Below are positions 1 through 7,799 of a stretch of DNA of 25,611 bases, one piece after another. Position 1 is the first letter of the stretch; every line of letters begins with the position of its first letter. A program made the translations under genes and the position numbers. Source of the DNA: JANXVV01 sp038230975. GTDB lineage: Bacteria; Planctomycetota; Phycisphaerae; Tepidisphaerales; Tepidisphaeraceae. The notes beneath the pieces are model-generated. The model worked only from the letters and a program-made list of their open reading frames with translations, was not told where the DNA came from and ran no database searches. The DNA is taken from contig JBBRMF010000048.1 of assembly GCA_038230975.1 (NCBI GenBank), forward strand, positions 1 through 25,611, read 5' to 3'.

Positions 1-1452
1 ATCCGAATGGATCCGGTCGGCGACGGGCTTCATCTCGCTCATTCCGCCGGAGCTGGCAGTGAGGCCGTGGAGCAGGAGCACATTGATGAAGAGCATGACC
101 GCCCCGCCGGAGTAAATAAAACTGCTTCGCCACTTTCGCTGCAAGAGAAGCCCGGCAACGACGATCCCGACGCCGATGATTAACGCTCCAACGACTTTGA
201 TCGGCGGGTACCAGAAATCGCCGTTGAGTCGTTGCAGCTTCAGTCCCTTGATCCAAGCAAGTGCGCCTCCTCCCACCAACGGCAGGCCCACGATCAGTAC
301 CAGCAGTAATCCCCAAAAAGGTATCCACACAAATTTTGCCCCGGTCTGCCGAAGAGGATAAGCGCGTTTGATTCGTACAGCCGCGTGGGCTGCAAGGATC
401 GCCGCCGGCCCAATCATCGGCAGCAGGTATCGCTCCTTGCGATCATGAAAAAAGCTGAGAGCGATCAGCGGAACAACCAGCAGACAAACAGCGAGCGAAA
501 TCCGTTTCAATTTTCGCAGGTGTTGGCATGCGATGTAGATGCCGCCGATGAACATCGGGAGCCATGGAATCAGGTTGGGCAAAAGCGCCCAGTACGCGAA
601 CCACGGGTCCCGCGAGACGCGATCCGTTCGCGTTCCGGTAATCTCGATGAACCAGGTTCTCCAACTCTCCGGCGACATCAGCAGCACACTGATCGGCCAT
701 GCGAACGCGACGATCAACATCAGCACGACACCTACAGCGGCCGGGAATCCCCATTCGGTTGAGGGATTATTATTCAATTCATCTGATGGCCGACGCACTC
801 TGCGCCGAACGATCCAAAAGACGAACGCGGGCAATGCCGACTCTACAAACACTGCGGGGCCTTTGCTCATAAACGCGAGCCCGACGGCGATTCCCCCGCC
901 CACGCAACCGATCCATCGACGACCTCGAAACAGCCCGGCTGAGAAGCAAGCGTTGGCGACGGACACCCACAGCGCCAGGTAAACATCCGTCGTGGCCGCC
1001 CGCACATAGCGGAGAAAAAGCAGAGATGTACCGGCGATGACCACCGATGGCACGACATGCGCCGGCCCGCCGATCATGTGCGCAGTCCACGCAATCGCCA
1101 GCAGCATCACACACCCCGCCACCAGTGCCGGCCAACGTACCTGCCAAGCGAGATCACGATACGCCGCCTCGCGTATCGCGGGAGTCGTGCTGGAAATATT
1201 GCGGATTGTTTCCGAGCTGACCGCCGCCGCCGAGATCCAGGTTGCCAACGGGGGTTTGCGAATGCGTGGGTGACCACTCAGATTCGGCACCCAGATCGGC
1301 CCGCCATTTCGCATTTCCAAAACCGCTTGAACGACGAGATCTTCGCTATCTCCGGAGAATTGTGACCAGCTTAGCGTTGGCGCAACCGCCGCGAAAAAAA
1401 TCGCGACCATTCCAAGCGTCCAGCCGACGTTCCGCGAATTACGGCCGAGCAA
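1..1452 (-). CDS. ArnT/PMT-like membrane glycosyltransferase 1, partial (3' end beyond window)
   Basis: A GT-C type integral-membrane glycosyltransferase; this class takes sugar from a polyprenyl-phosphate donor and transfers it on the outer face of the membrane. The frame stays open for 484 codons to the window edge, so the C-terminus is missing. It shows an N-terminal hydrophobic helix (about residues 9-29), then a loop with the acidic cluster SGDSED (33-38) and KPPLATW (66-72), the layout of the first catalytic loop in ArnT-like enzymes, then many hydrophobic helices. I prefer the TTG at 1452, which has GAGG six bases upstream and makes a 14-base overlap with the preceding stop; the ATG at 1410 lacks a good ribosome site and would cut into the first helix. 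It is the last visible gene of the TPR-phosphatase-glycosyltransferase operon. Family call is firm; donor and acceptor are unknown. Confidence 0.85.
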   Translation of the reverse strand, partial: MLGRNSRNVGWTLGMVAIFFAAVAPTLSWSQFSGDSEDLVVQAVLEMRNGGPIWVPNLSGHPRIRKPPLATWISAAAVSSETIRNISSTTPAIREAAYRDLAWQVRWPALVAGCVMLLAIAWTAHMIGGPAHVVPSVVIAGTSLLFLRYVRAATTDVYLALWVSVANACFSAGLFRGRRWIGCVGGGIAVGLAFMSKGPAVFVESALPAFVFWIVRRRVRRPSDELNNNPSTEWGFPAAVGVVLMLIVAFAWPISVLLMSPESWRTWFIEITGTRTDRVSRDPWFAYWALLPNLIPWLPMFIGGIYIACQHLRKLKRISLAVCLLVVPLIALSFFHDRKERYLLPMIGPAAILAAHAAVRIKRAYPLRQTGAKFVWIPFWGLLLVLIVGLPLVGGGALAWIKGLKLQRLNGDFWYPPIKVVGALIIGVGIVVAGLLLQRKWRSSFIYSGGAVMLFINVLLLHGLTASSGGMSEMKPVADRIHSD

Positions 1453-3136
1453 GCGGCACCTCAAGTTTCGAAAGTCGGTAGTTCCCTACAGGCCCGGCAT
1501 CGGTCGTGCCTTCGCGGAGCTTCCCGGCTTTTTCAAACGCCGCCATCGGGTCGTCGTACTCGCTGAAAGATTGCCGGCTCTTTCCGGTTGTAAACAATGC
1601 TCGATGAAAAATCGTTTTGAGATTCACCGAAGTCACTACCGTTTGATGCGGCGGATAGACCTGCCGTCCACTGAGATAAGTGAGAATTGTCGGTTCAGGC
1701 CCGAGAATTTTTTCCTGCTCGCCCACGTTCCGATGAATCATTTTCGCCAGTTCATAAATGCCCGTCCACTGCCCGAAATGCGACGTGCGCAGGAACCCGA
1801 CATGATGGAAACCCTGCCAATGGTGGTGTTCATCCACCGGTCGGGCGAAGCCTCTTTGGGTCAACGCAAAATTACAACTCTCGACGAGGTTTAAGACGAG
1901 CACCATGCCCAGCCCCACCCGCATCGCCCACTCCGCGCGCCAAGGGGTTTGGAACTTCTTCGCGACTTCGTAGGCGAGCAGTCCCCAACCGGCCAAAAGC
2001 AGCGGAAGAATCATCAGAAAATATCGCGGGATAGGCCCGCCGATCGCCAGTGAGATCACCGTTCCTGCGACGAAGGCTCCCCAGAGAACATTGCGTCGCG
2101 CCAAAGATATTCCCGCCATGATAGCGGCCAGCGACACGACTGTCCCAAATCCCAGCCGGTGTTCCCCCAGAGGAATCAACCCCACGTTCGATCGATAACC
2201 CAGCAGTGCCATCGGCAGTGCGTTCTCAAACATCTCCCCGAGATTTTCAGGAATGCGGGCGAGAATGGAATGCTTGAAATCGCCAAACTTTCCGACCATC
2301 CTGGCTTCGTAACCTCCCGAGGCCATGCCGCTGGATTGCTTTCGTCGAATATCAAGACCGAAGCGAAAAACCAGTACCGAAACGACCAGAGCCGCGATGA
2401 CCAGTCCGCTGCGCCATCGAACGCTCAGCGCGCGGTTGTCCGCAGCTGAACTACGTTGCAATCCAGTACGCCCACATGCGACGATCCACAAGCAGGCGGC
2501 CACAATCGAACCTGCCAGGATCATAAAAGTAGGCCGCATCACCGCTGCAAGGAGAAGCCCCGCAAGAACAAGTCCCCAGCCTTTCGCCAGACCCTTCTGA
2601 TCGACCGCCCGAAAGATCCATTCGAATCCCAGCAACGTGAGAACCACACCGAGAAGGAACGGCACATCGCTGAGAATTTCGTTGGCGTATTGAAGAAACC
2701 GTGGGTTCGTGCCCACGCCGACAACCACGCATACCGCCGCCCACCGATCCACCCGGAAGAGCATAAGGCGATAAATCAGGACAAGGCTCAAAACAGCCAG
2801 CGACTGAATGACCACAAGCGGTGCCAACGGGCCCGGCCCGAAGAATTTTTCCAGCCCCGCAAGGAGCAGCGGCAATCCCGGATAAAGCGTCCCCTGCTTG
2901 TTGTGATATTCCGAGAGCCCGGCTACATCCTCGCGAAAAAAATACCGACCCGTCGTCGCCAGTTGATGACCGATCTGCCGGTAGGCTGCACTATCCGGAC
3001 CGATCTGCCATTGCCCATTGAAAGAGGCCAGCATGAACAGCGCGATCACGGCGAACCACAGATGCCGATAGCGATCGATCTCGCTCGTCACCGACAAGAC
3101 TCCAGACGGCCGTGTTGAAAGTGATGAATCCTGCAT
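1439..3136 (-). CDS. Membrane glycosyltransferase 2 (GT-C, PMT-like)
   Basis: A 565-residue polytopic membrane protein of the GT-C glycosyltransferase type. After a hydrophilic N-terminus, a first helix at about residues 25-38 leads into the loop IGPDSAAYRQIGHQL (from 45), whose Asp48 sits where GT-C enzymes carry their catalytic acid, followed by YPGLPLLLAGLEKFFG and roughly ten further hydrophobic helices; the C-terminal 130 residues are soluble. The frame is open up to 3211, but those extra 25 residues come from a G/C-rich dispersed repeat, so I start at the ATG at 3136. It lies 37 bases after glycosyltransferase 3, separated by the repeat hairpin, and its stop overlaps the start of glycosyltransferase 1, which indicates co-translation. 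Sugar specificity cannot be read from sequence. Confidence 0.85.
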   Translation of the reverse strand: MQDSSLSTRPSGVLSVTSEIDRYRHLWFAVIALFMLASFNGQWQIGPDSAAYRQIGHQLATTGRYFFREDVAGLSEYHNKQGTLYPGLPLLLAGLEKFFGPGPLAPLVVIQSLAVLSLVLIYRLMLFRVDRWAAVCVVVGVGTNPRFLQYANEILSDVPFLLGVVLTLLGFEWIFRAVDQKGLAKGWGLVLAGLLLAAVMRPTFMILAGSIVAACLWIVACGRTGLQRSSAADNRALSVRWRSGLVIAALVVSVLVFRFGLDIRRKQSSGMASGGYEARMVGKFGDFKHSILARIPENLGEMFENALPMALLGYRSNVGLIPLGEHRLGFGTVVSLAAIMAGISLARRNVLWGAFVAGTVISLAIGGPIPRYFLMILPLLLAGWGLLAYEVAKKFQTPWRAEWAMRVGLGMVLVLNLVESCNFALTQRGFARPVDEHHHWQGFHHVGFLRTSHFGQWTGIYELAKMIHRNVGEQEKILGPEPTILTYLSGRQVYPPHQTVVTSVNLKTIFHRALFTTGKSRQSFSEYDDPMAAFEKAGKLREGTTDAGPVGNYRLSKLEVPLARP

Positions 3137-3139
3137 CTT

Positions 3140-3192
3140 CTGGTCCCCTCTCCCCGGTACTCCGGGGGGAGAGTTAGGGTGAGGGTGAGGGG
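3140..3192. repeat. Dispersed palindromic G/C-rich repeat (family C)
   Basis: A hairpin pairs CTCTCCCCGG with CCGGGGGGAGAG around a TACT loop, followed by the reiterated purine run TTAGGGTGAGGGTGAGGGG. This arrangement is typical of a widespread extragenic palindromic repeat whose chance translation reads as LTLTL/PHPNP peptides. It supplies the last few codons and the stop of glycosyltransferase 3 and sits just before the start of glycosyltransferase 2. Confidence 0.6.
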
Positions 3193-4859
3193 TCTTTCGC
3201 ATACCATACAAGAAAACCCGGATTGCGATTCGCGAAGAACGGATAAATCTTCTTGATTCGGTCGGCGACCTCGGCTTTCCAAACCTTTAATTCCTGCGGC
3301 TCAAGGATCACCCACGTACCAGATTGAAGCGGACGCCAATCCAGCAAGTTATCATTTGTGGCGCGCGTCGGAAGACCGATGTAATAGAAAAGATCCGGCT
3401 GATCAAGCACCATCTGGCACGTTACTAGTTGCGCTTCCGGACCGACGATCCGCAAAATCTCTGCGGCAGGTCCAATGCAAGACCGCCGAACCCGATCGTA
3501 AAATGCGTATTGGCCGAGCACCACCGAGAGCACGATCAACAGCGCCGGCAAACCCCACATCGGCTTCCAATCGTCAGGAATATTTGCCAGGCGGTAGGCA
3601 CTGATCCCCGCAATCACGATGGCGGCAATACCCACAAAAAAAAGCAGCGGGCGTATCTCCGAATGCTTCCAAAGCATCACGCTTAGGACCAGCACTACAC
3701 CCCCAAAGATCACGATAGACCAGAACGCAATCACGCGAATCGCGCGGATAAAATGCGGTTCCGCACGCGGTAGATGCGATGCCACTGCTCCGGCCAGCAC
3801 TGAGAAGATCGGAAGCGTGACATAGGCGTATCGAGGAAGGTGCATTCCGGAAATGAAGCAAACCACCCAGGCCAGCAAAATGCTCGCGACCAGCGCTTTG
3901 ATGAGCCTTGATCGCTTGCCATCGCCTCGCTGCACATCGGGCATCAAAGATAACGGCATCGCGATGGAGATCGGCAGCGTGTAGAGAAACAGTGTGACCG
4001 GCAAAAGCACCCATTCGATGGCGCGTTTCCGACTCCAATCATGTGGAAGCAGGTCCTGAATTCCCTCGTTCACCCCGCTGAGATCAGGAAGCAATGCGTG
4101 CGTTTTGAGATAGTGCTTGCACGTCAAAGACCAGGTTAGAAATATCCCCGCGCCGATGATTAAAGGAACCCAGATCGATAATCGGCCGAAGTCAGACCAT
4201 CGCCGATTCCGAATGGATTCGATCGCGAACCACAGGATGGGCCCGAGAATGATTGTCATGCCAGCCGGGCCCTTGACAAGAAGCGATGCGCCGACCGCGA
4301 GTCCGGCGGCCAAAATCCATGGGGACTTTCGCACGGGGGCAGCGAAGTGGAGTTCGATGAGGCATAGTGCCGCGAAGTTGGCTGCAAGGGTGTTGGTGAC
4401 GTCGATATCCGCACCGCGGTTTTCACCCCAGAGCGCGATCATCGCCACCGAGGAAAAACCCGCGACCCACCCGGCCAGCCGCCCGAACCAACGGCTTGCG
4501 AAAAGGCTGAGGACTGCCGCCGTGAGCGACGCCTCAATCGCCGAGGGTAATCTCCAGATGAACGGCGTTGCGTAACCGGAGATTTTTTCAAACGTCGCGA
4601 TGATCCAGTAATGCAACGGCGGTTTGGCCAGATAGACGCGCCCCCACATCATCGGGACCGTCCACTGACCGGACTGGACCATCTGATGCGCGGTCATGGC
4701 ACGGTGACCTTCCGTGCCCGCCAGCGGCGCTCGCGCGGGCAATGGCAGATAGCAGACCAACGCAAAAAGAAAGATCACCACCGCCACCCCAAAGGGCGCG
4801 AGATTGAAGGGAATCATTGCCCCGGAGCCCGTCTGTTTTTGGATAGCCGCGATGGTCAT
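3174..4859 (-). CDS. ArnT/PMT-like membrane glycosyltransferase 3
   Basis: A 561-residue GT-C glycosyltransferase that resembles ArnT and related lipid-linked sugar transferases. Residues 22-40 form the first helix, followed by the loop GTEGHRAMTAHQM (48-60, acidic Glu50) and YLAKPPLHYW (76-85), the characteristic catalytic-loop motifs of this family; about ten more helices follow and a periplasmic C-terminal part with a WVILEP segment. I use the ATG at 4859 because it overlaps the phosphatase stop as ATGA, a classic coupling arrangement; the longer frame to 4928 would lie inside the phosphatase gene. The C-terminus ends as YAKDPSPSP, with the final residues and the stop encoded by the dispersed repeat, so the protein may have been truncated or extended by repeat insertion. 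Confidence in family is high, in substrate nil. Confidence 0.87.
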   Translation of the reverse strand: MTIAAIQKQTGSGAMIPFNLAPFGVAVVIFLFALVCYLPLPARAPLAGTEGHRAMTAHQMVQSGQWTVPMMWGRVYLAKPPLHYWIIATFEKISGYATPFIWRLPSAIEASLTAAVLSLFASRWFGRLAGWVAGFSSVAMIALWGENRGADIDVTNTLAANFAALCLIELHFAAPVRKSPWILAAGLAVGASLLVKGPAGMTIILGPILWFAIESIRNRRWSDFGRLSIWVPLIIGAGIFLTWSLTCKHYLKTHALLPDLSGVNEGIQDLLPHDWSRKRAIEWVLLPVTLFLYTLPISIAMPLSLMPDVQRGDGKRSRLIKALVASILLAWVVCFISGMHLPRYAYVTLPIFSVLAGAVASHLPRAEPHFIRAIRVIAFWSIVIFGGVVLVLSVMLWKHSEIRPLLFFVGIAAIVIAGISAYRLANIPDDWKPMWGLPALLIVLSVVLGQYAFYDRVRRSCIGPAAEILRIVGPEAQLVTCQMVLDQPDLFYYIGLPTRATNDNLLDWRPLQSGTWVILEPQELKVWKAEVADRIKKIYPFFANRNPGFLVWYAKDPSPSP

Positions 4860-5530
4860 GGAGTAATTTTCAGCGGGTGACTGGGAACGTGCGGAATAAT
4901 CTTCTCTTCGGCAAGCGCCTGACCCCATTCATTAATATGGGCATCCAGGAACGGCAACAGCTTCGGATTGCGAACCGGATTGAATCCGTAGTGTACGAGC
5001 TCTGAATAGGCTTCGGGCTGCGATTTTCCCTCGACCAGCATTCGATACATCGCCACGACCCCACCCGTGCGCTGTGCGCCGGAATGGCAGTGAATCAGCA
5101 CCGGTTTACCCTGCTCTTTGGCCTGGCAAACAGCGGTTAGCGCGGCGGTGTATTGCTCGGGGCTGGCGACGCCGTCACCGTTCATCGGAAAGTTTAGAAA
5201 CTTAATTCCAAGTTCATTGGCAGCTTTCCGCTCGGCGGTTAGATCCGCATCGTCGCCGGTGTCGCGGGAAAGAAATACAATCGTGCCGATCCGATTTTCT
5301 TCGAGCTTCTGGCGAATGAGATAGCGGGAAATCGTGGCACTTCGAAAGATTTGACCGGGAACAACTGTACCCCAATTCGCCTGATAATTCAGATACCAAA
5401 AGATGGAACCGAAAGCACAAATAGCCAGAAGCAAACCGAGCGCCAGCCAGCGCCCAGTTCGGCGACGAAAGCAGGGATGCGGTTCGCAAGCAGGTTCAAG
5501 AGCTTCCATGACGGGTTGAGTGCACTCCAT
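4856..5530 (-). CDS. Membrane-anchored CX5R (dual-specificity/PTP-like) phosphatase
   Basis: A 224-residue protein with the cysteine-phosphatase signature HCHSGAQRTG (147-156): nucleophile Cys148, Arg154 of the P-loop. Asp119 in NGDG is a candidate general acid. One transmembrane helix (about 29-48) is preceded by RRRTGR and followed by an uncharged stretch, so the positive-inside rule puts the catalytic domain outside the cytoplasm, unlike most bacterial tyrosine phosphatases. The family hydrolyses phosphotyrosine, phosphoinositide or other phosphomonoesters through a Cys-phosphate intermediate. The gene sits between the TPR protein and three glycosyltransferases and overlaps the next start by four bases. 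An extracytoplasmic lipid or polyprenyl phosphate substrate fits the context but is inference. The start could also be ATG at 5509; neither has a convincing ribosome site. Confidence 0.85.
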   Translation of the reverse strand: MECTQPVMEALEPACEPHPCFRRRTGRWLALGLLLAICAFGSIFWYLNYQANWGTVVPGQIFRSATISRYLIRQKLEENRIGTIVFLSRDTGDDADLTAERKAANELGIKFLNFPMNGDGVASPEQYTAALTAVCQAKEQGKPVLIHCHSGAQRTGGVVAMYRMLVEGKSQPEAYSELVHYGFNPVRNPKLLPFLDAHINEWGQALAEEKIIPHVPSHPLKITP

Positions 5531-5587
5531 TGCGATTCAATTTTCCGGTCCCTCCGCCGGGTAGTGGGTCTCTCCGAGGGGAGGGGA

Positions 5588-7012
5588 TCAGACGGATTTT
5601 TTCGCCTTTTCTTCACGTAGCTTTTTGATCCGCTGCTGGGCATCAAGATAATTGAATTGCCATTGCGCCAACTGGCTGTACAGTTTCAACGCAGCTTCGC
5701 CGTCGCCGACCTGCTCCAACGCGCGGGCTCGCCAGTAATACATGTCCTTTGATTTGTCATCGTTGCGAAGCTGATATTCGTTGATCGCCGTCTCTAGAAT
5801 CTGAGCCGCTTCGTCCGGGAAACCCGCTTCGTAGAACGCCTTGCCGAGCCAGGTATACGAGTCGGCTCGAATTTTGGGATCGTTCGCAGACTGCTGTAAG
5901 ACCGGAATCGCCTCATCATATCGCTTGAGCAAAAACAGCCGCTTGGCCTGCTCGAACCGAAGGACCATTTCCGTCGGATAATTCTCAGCCCACTCCGCAT
6001 ACTCGGAAAGTTCGAACTCAAGCTGGTCGTGACGAGATTGCTCGTAATCCTTCTTCAACTGTTCGTTCATCGGGTTGGCTTTTGCCTCTTCCCGCTTGGC
6101 CCGAACCATCCGATTCATCATCTTCATATTGACCTGGCCAATATTACGACGGAACCGGAATTGCTTGGTCTTCTCGTACCATTCCTGAAGAATCTCGATC
6201 GCCCGATTCTCATGCTCCATCTGCTCGGTCTTGACGAGTGCTTCGACGAGTTTGAGCATTTTCCCCGGTTCATTCGGATCGGCTTTATATTGAGCTTCGG
6301 CTTCGGTGATGGTTCGTTCGAGGAAACCCTCCGATTTAACATCGCGCTCGGATTCCATCTGCTTCTGCTGGCTATCTCTGTCGCGCATGCTGCCGCGGAA
6401 ACCCTCGCTGCCGGCGTAGTTGCCCTTGCGCATCGTGTCCAACACGCTCAGCCGTTTCAACTCCGCGCCAAGGTCCATGTCGTCTGGCTTTAGTTGACAG
6501 GCATATTGGCAGGCGCGAACCGCCAGCTCCCACTGCTGTAAATCTTTATAGACATCGCGAAGCACGATGAATTTCTGCAAATCCGGCTTCGGGCTGTCCG
6601 CATTGGCCCGCTCAAACTCCGGACCGAGCCACATCACCGTTTCCCAGAAACCACCTTTATTGGCCGCGACGATCATCGCCTGCATCGCATCCGTATTCCC
6701 AGGATCAAAACTCAGCACCTTTTCAGCACTGAGCATGTTCGCTTTTTCATCTTTGCCCGCGCGCAGCATTTTCATTTTGTCGAACATGCCGACCGCTTTG
6801 CCGCCGCTCGCTTTGCGCTTCATGGCAATCATGCGCAGATCTTTATGCGCCTCGACCGCCTCGGGATCGATCGCCAATCCCTGGAGAAACATCTCCACCG
6901 CGTAATCAAATTGCCCGGTATCGGCGACGGTCTTGCCGCGACTGAAGAAGGTCAAAGCCTTCTTCCGCTGATCGTCCGGAACTTCCTGATAAACCTTCGG
7001 CTCTTCTGCCAC
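5588..7012 (-). CDS. Tetratricopeptide-repeat protein
   Basis: A soluble, highly charged protein of 474 residues without signal peptide. Degenerate TPR helices appear near the N-terminus (GKTVADTGQFDYAVEMFLQ, then GLAIDPEAVEAH) and again near the C-terminus (KRYDEAIPVLQQSANDP; GFPDEAAQILETAINE; GDGEAALKLYSQLAQW); the middle is rich in Lys/Glu/Met and probably long helices. TPR proteins act as scaffolds, so a role in assembling or regulating the membrane enzymes encoded downstream is possible but not shown. I choose the GTG at 7012 because AGGA lies eight bases upstream (GCAGGAAAAAACACC) and because the longer start at 7057 would fall inside the predicted -10 box. It is the first gene of the leftward operon. 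Similar proteins are common in planctomycetes without assigned function. Confidence 0.85.
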   Translation of the reverse strand: MAEEPKVYQEVPDDQRKKALTFFSRGKTVADTGQFDYAVEMFLQGLAIDPEAVEAHKDLRMIAMKRKASGGKAVGMFDKMKMLRAGKDEKANMLSAEKVLSFDPGNTDAMQAMIVAANKGGFWETVMWLGPEFERANADSPKPDLQKFIVLRDVYKDLQQWELAVRACQYACQLKPDDMDLGAELKRLSVLDTMRKGNYAGSEGFRGSMRDRDSQQKQMESERDVKSEGFLERTITEAEAQYKADPNEPGKMLKLVEALVKTEQMEHENRAIEILQEWYEKTKQFRFRRNIGQVNMKMMNRMVRAKREEAKANPMNEQLKKDYEQSRHDQLEFELSEYAEWAENYPTEMVLRFEQAKRLFLLKRYDEAIPVLQQSANDPKIRADSYTWLGKAFYEAGFPDEAAQILETAINEYQLRNDDKSKDMYYWRARALEQVGDGEAALKLYSQLAQWQFNYLDAQQRIKKLREEKAKKSV

Positions 7013-7056
7013 GGTGTTTTTTCCTGCTGGAAAGGGGACCATTACGTAACTTAGCA

Positions 7057-7086
7057 ATTATAGCACATACGCGTCGGAATTGAAAA
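7057..7086 (-). promoter_or_regulatory. Predicted sigma-70-type promoter of the TPR-phosphatase-glycosyltransferase operon
   Basis: On the minus strand a perfect TATAAT (7062 to 7057) lies 18 bases after TTTTCA (7086 to 7081, four of six matches to TTGACA). A transcript start near 7050 gives a leader of about 38 bases before the GTG at 7012, with the AGGA ribosome site inside it. Confidence 0.6.
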
Positions 7087-7125
7087 ACTCTGGCTCGCTG
7101 GTCCGTTGAATCTAAACCGTTCAGG

Positions 7126-7154
7126 TTGAACGTGTCAAACAAATCACCTACTCT
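7126..7154 (+). promoter_or_regulatory. Candidate promoter for def-fmt-rsmB
   Basis: TTGAAC (7126-7131) and TACTCT (7149-7154) are separated by 17 bases. The -10 match is weak, so this is only the best candidate in the divergent region 7063-7229. The -35 overlaps a small dyad GTTCA-GGT-TGAAC (7119-7131). Confidence 0.3.
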
Positions 7155-7183
7155 TGATCACAAAAACGTTCAGGGGTTGTGTT

Positions 7184-7201
7184 CGAATGCAGCCGAATGC
7201 A
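7184..7201 (+). repeat. Two direct repeats CGAATGCA one helical turn apart
   Basis: CGAATGCA occurs at 7184-7191 and again at 7194-7201, a period of ten bases, in the leader of def. Such spacing puts both copies on the same DNA face and could form an operator, but chance is not excluded. Confidence 0.35.
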
Positions 7202-7229
7202 ATGCGGACTGCTTGCTCCGATGGTTTGA

Positions 7230-7787
7230 ATGGCCATGCACGAAGATCTGAAAATCATACTCTGGCCCGACCCTCGTCTCAAAAAAGTCAGCGTTGACGT
7301 GACGACTTTTGATGACTCGTTAAAAGCACTTACCGATCGCATGTTTGTGCTCATGCGCGAGCATCGCGGGGTCGGATTGGCGGCCCCGCAAGTGGGAATC
7401 AATCTGCGTCTGTTCGTAATGAATCCGACCGGAAATCCGGAAGACGACAAAATTTACGTGAACCCGAGCCTCTCTGAAGCGGACGGTGAAGAAGAGGCGG
7501 AGGAAGGCTGCCTGAGCTTGCCGAACCTCACCGTCAATATCTGGCGAGCCAAGACGATGGTGATCGAAGCCAAAACCGTCAGAGGTGAAAATTTTCGAGA
7601 GTCCGCCGTCGGATACCTGGCCCGCATCTGGCAACATGAATTTGATCATCTTAACGGCACCCTTCTCACTCACCGCATGGGCCCGGTTGCGAAGTTGGCC
7701 AATCGGCGACTCATTAAAGAGCTTGAAGAAAAATATGCCGCCGAGCATGGGATTGAGCCGAAACCGAAAAAAAAGCGGAAGATTTAA
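7230..7787 (+). CDS. def: Peptide deformylase
   Basis: Removes the formyl group from the N-terminal methionine of new proteins, a metal-dependent (usually Fe2+) cytoplasmic reaction. All three family motifs are present: GVGLAAPQVG (47-56), EGCLSLP (92-98, metal ligand Cys94) and QHEFDHLNG (135-143, ligands His136 and His140, catalytic Glu137). The length of 185 residues is normal for a type I enzyme with a Lys-rich C-terminal tail (KPKKKRKI). Start at ATG 7230, or the in-frame ATG two codons later; neither has a strong ribosome site. It is followed after 12 bases by fmt, the enzyme that adds the formyl group, and then by rsmB, a gene order conserved in many bacteria and consistent with one transcript. 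Confidence 0.97.
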   Translation: MAMHEDLKIILWPDPRLKKVSVDVTTFDDSLKALTDRMFVLMREHRGVGLAAPQVGINLRLFVMNPTGNPEDDKIYVNPSLSEADGEEEAEEGCLSLPNLTVNIWRAKTMVIEAKTVRGENFRESAVGYLARIWQHEFDHLNGTLLTHRMGPVAKLANRRLIKELEEKYAAEHGIEPKPKKKRKI

Positions 7788-7799
7788 TTGTGAGGCGCG

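Noticed and set aside
443..1147. Short open frames on both strands in the first 1.5 kb
   Set aside because: They are out of frame with a continuous 484-codon membrane-protein frame on the minus strand and lack protein-like composition.
3137..3211. N-terminal extension of glycosyltransferase 2
   Set aside because: It translates the family C repeat as PHPHPNSPP-like sequence and overlaps the previous gene.
5546..5590. G-rich tract with CCCTCC/GGAGGG arms between the TPR and phosphatase genes
   Set aside because: Resembles family C only loosely and the stem is just six bases; too weak to call a repeat or terminator.
6029..6493. 154-codon plus-strand open frame opposite the TPR gene
   Set aside because: It mirrors codon bias of the TPR gene on the other strand and has no ribosome site or recognisable motif.
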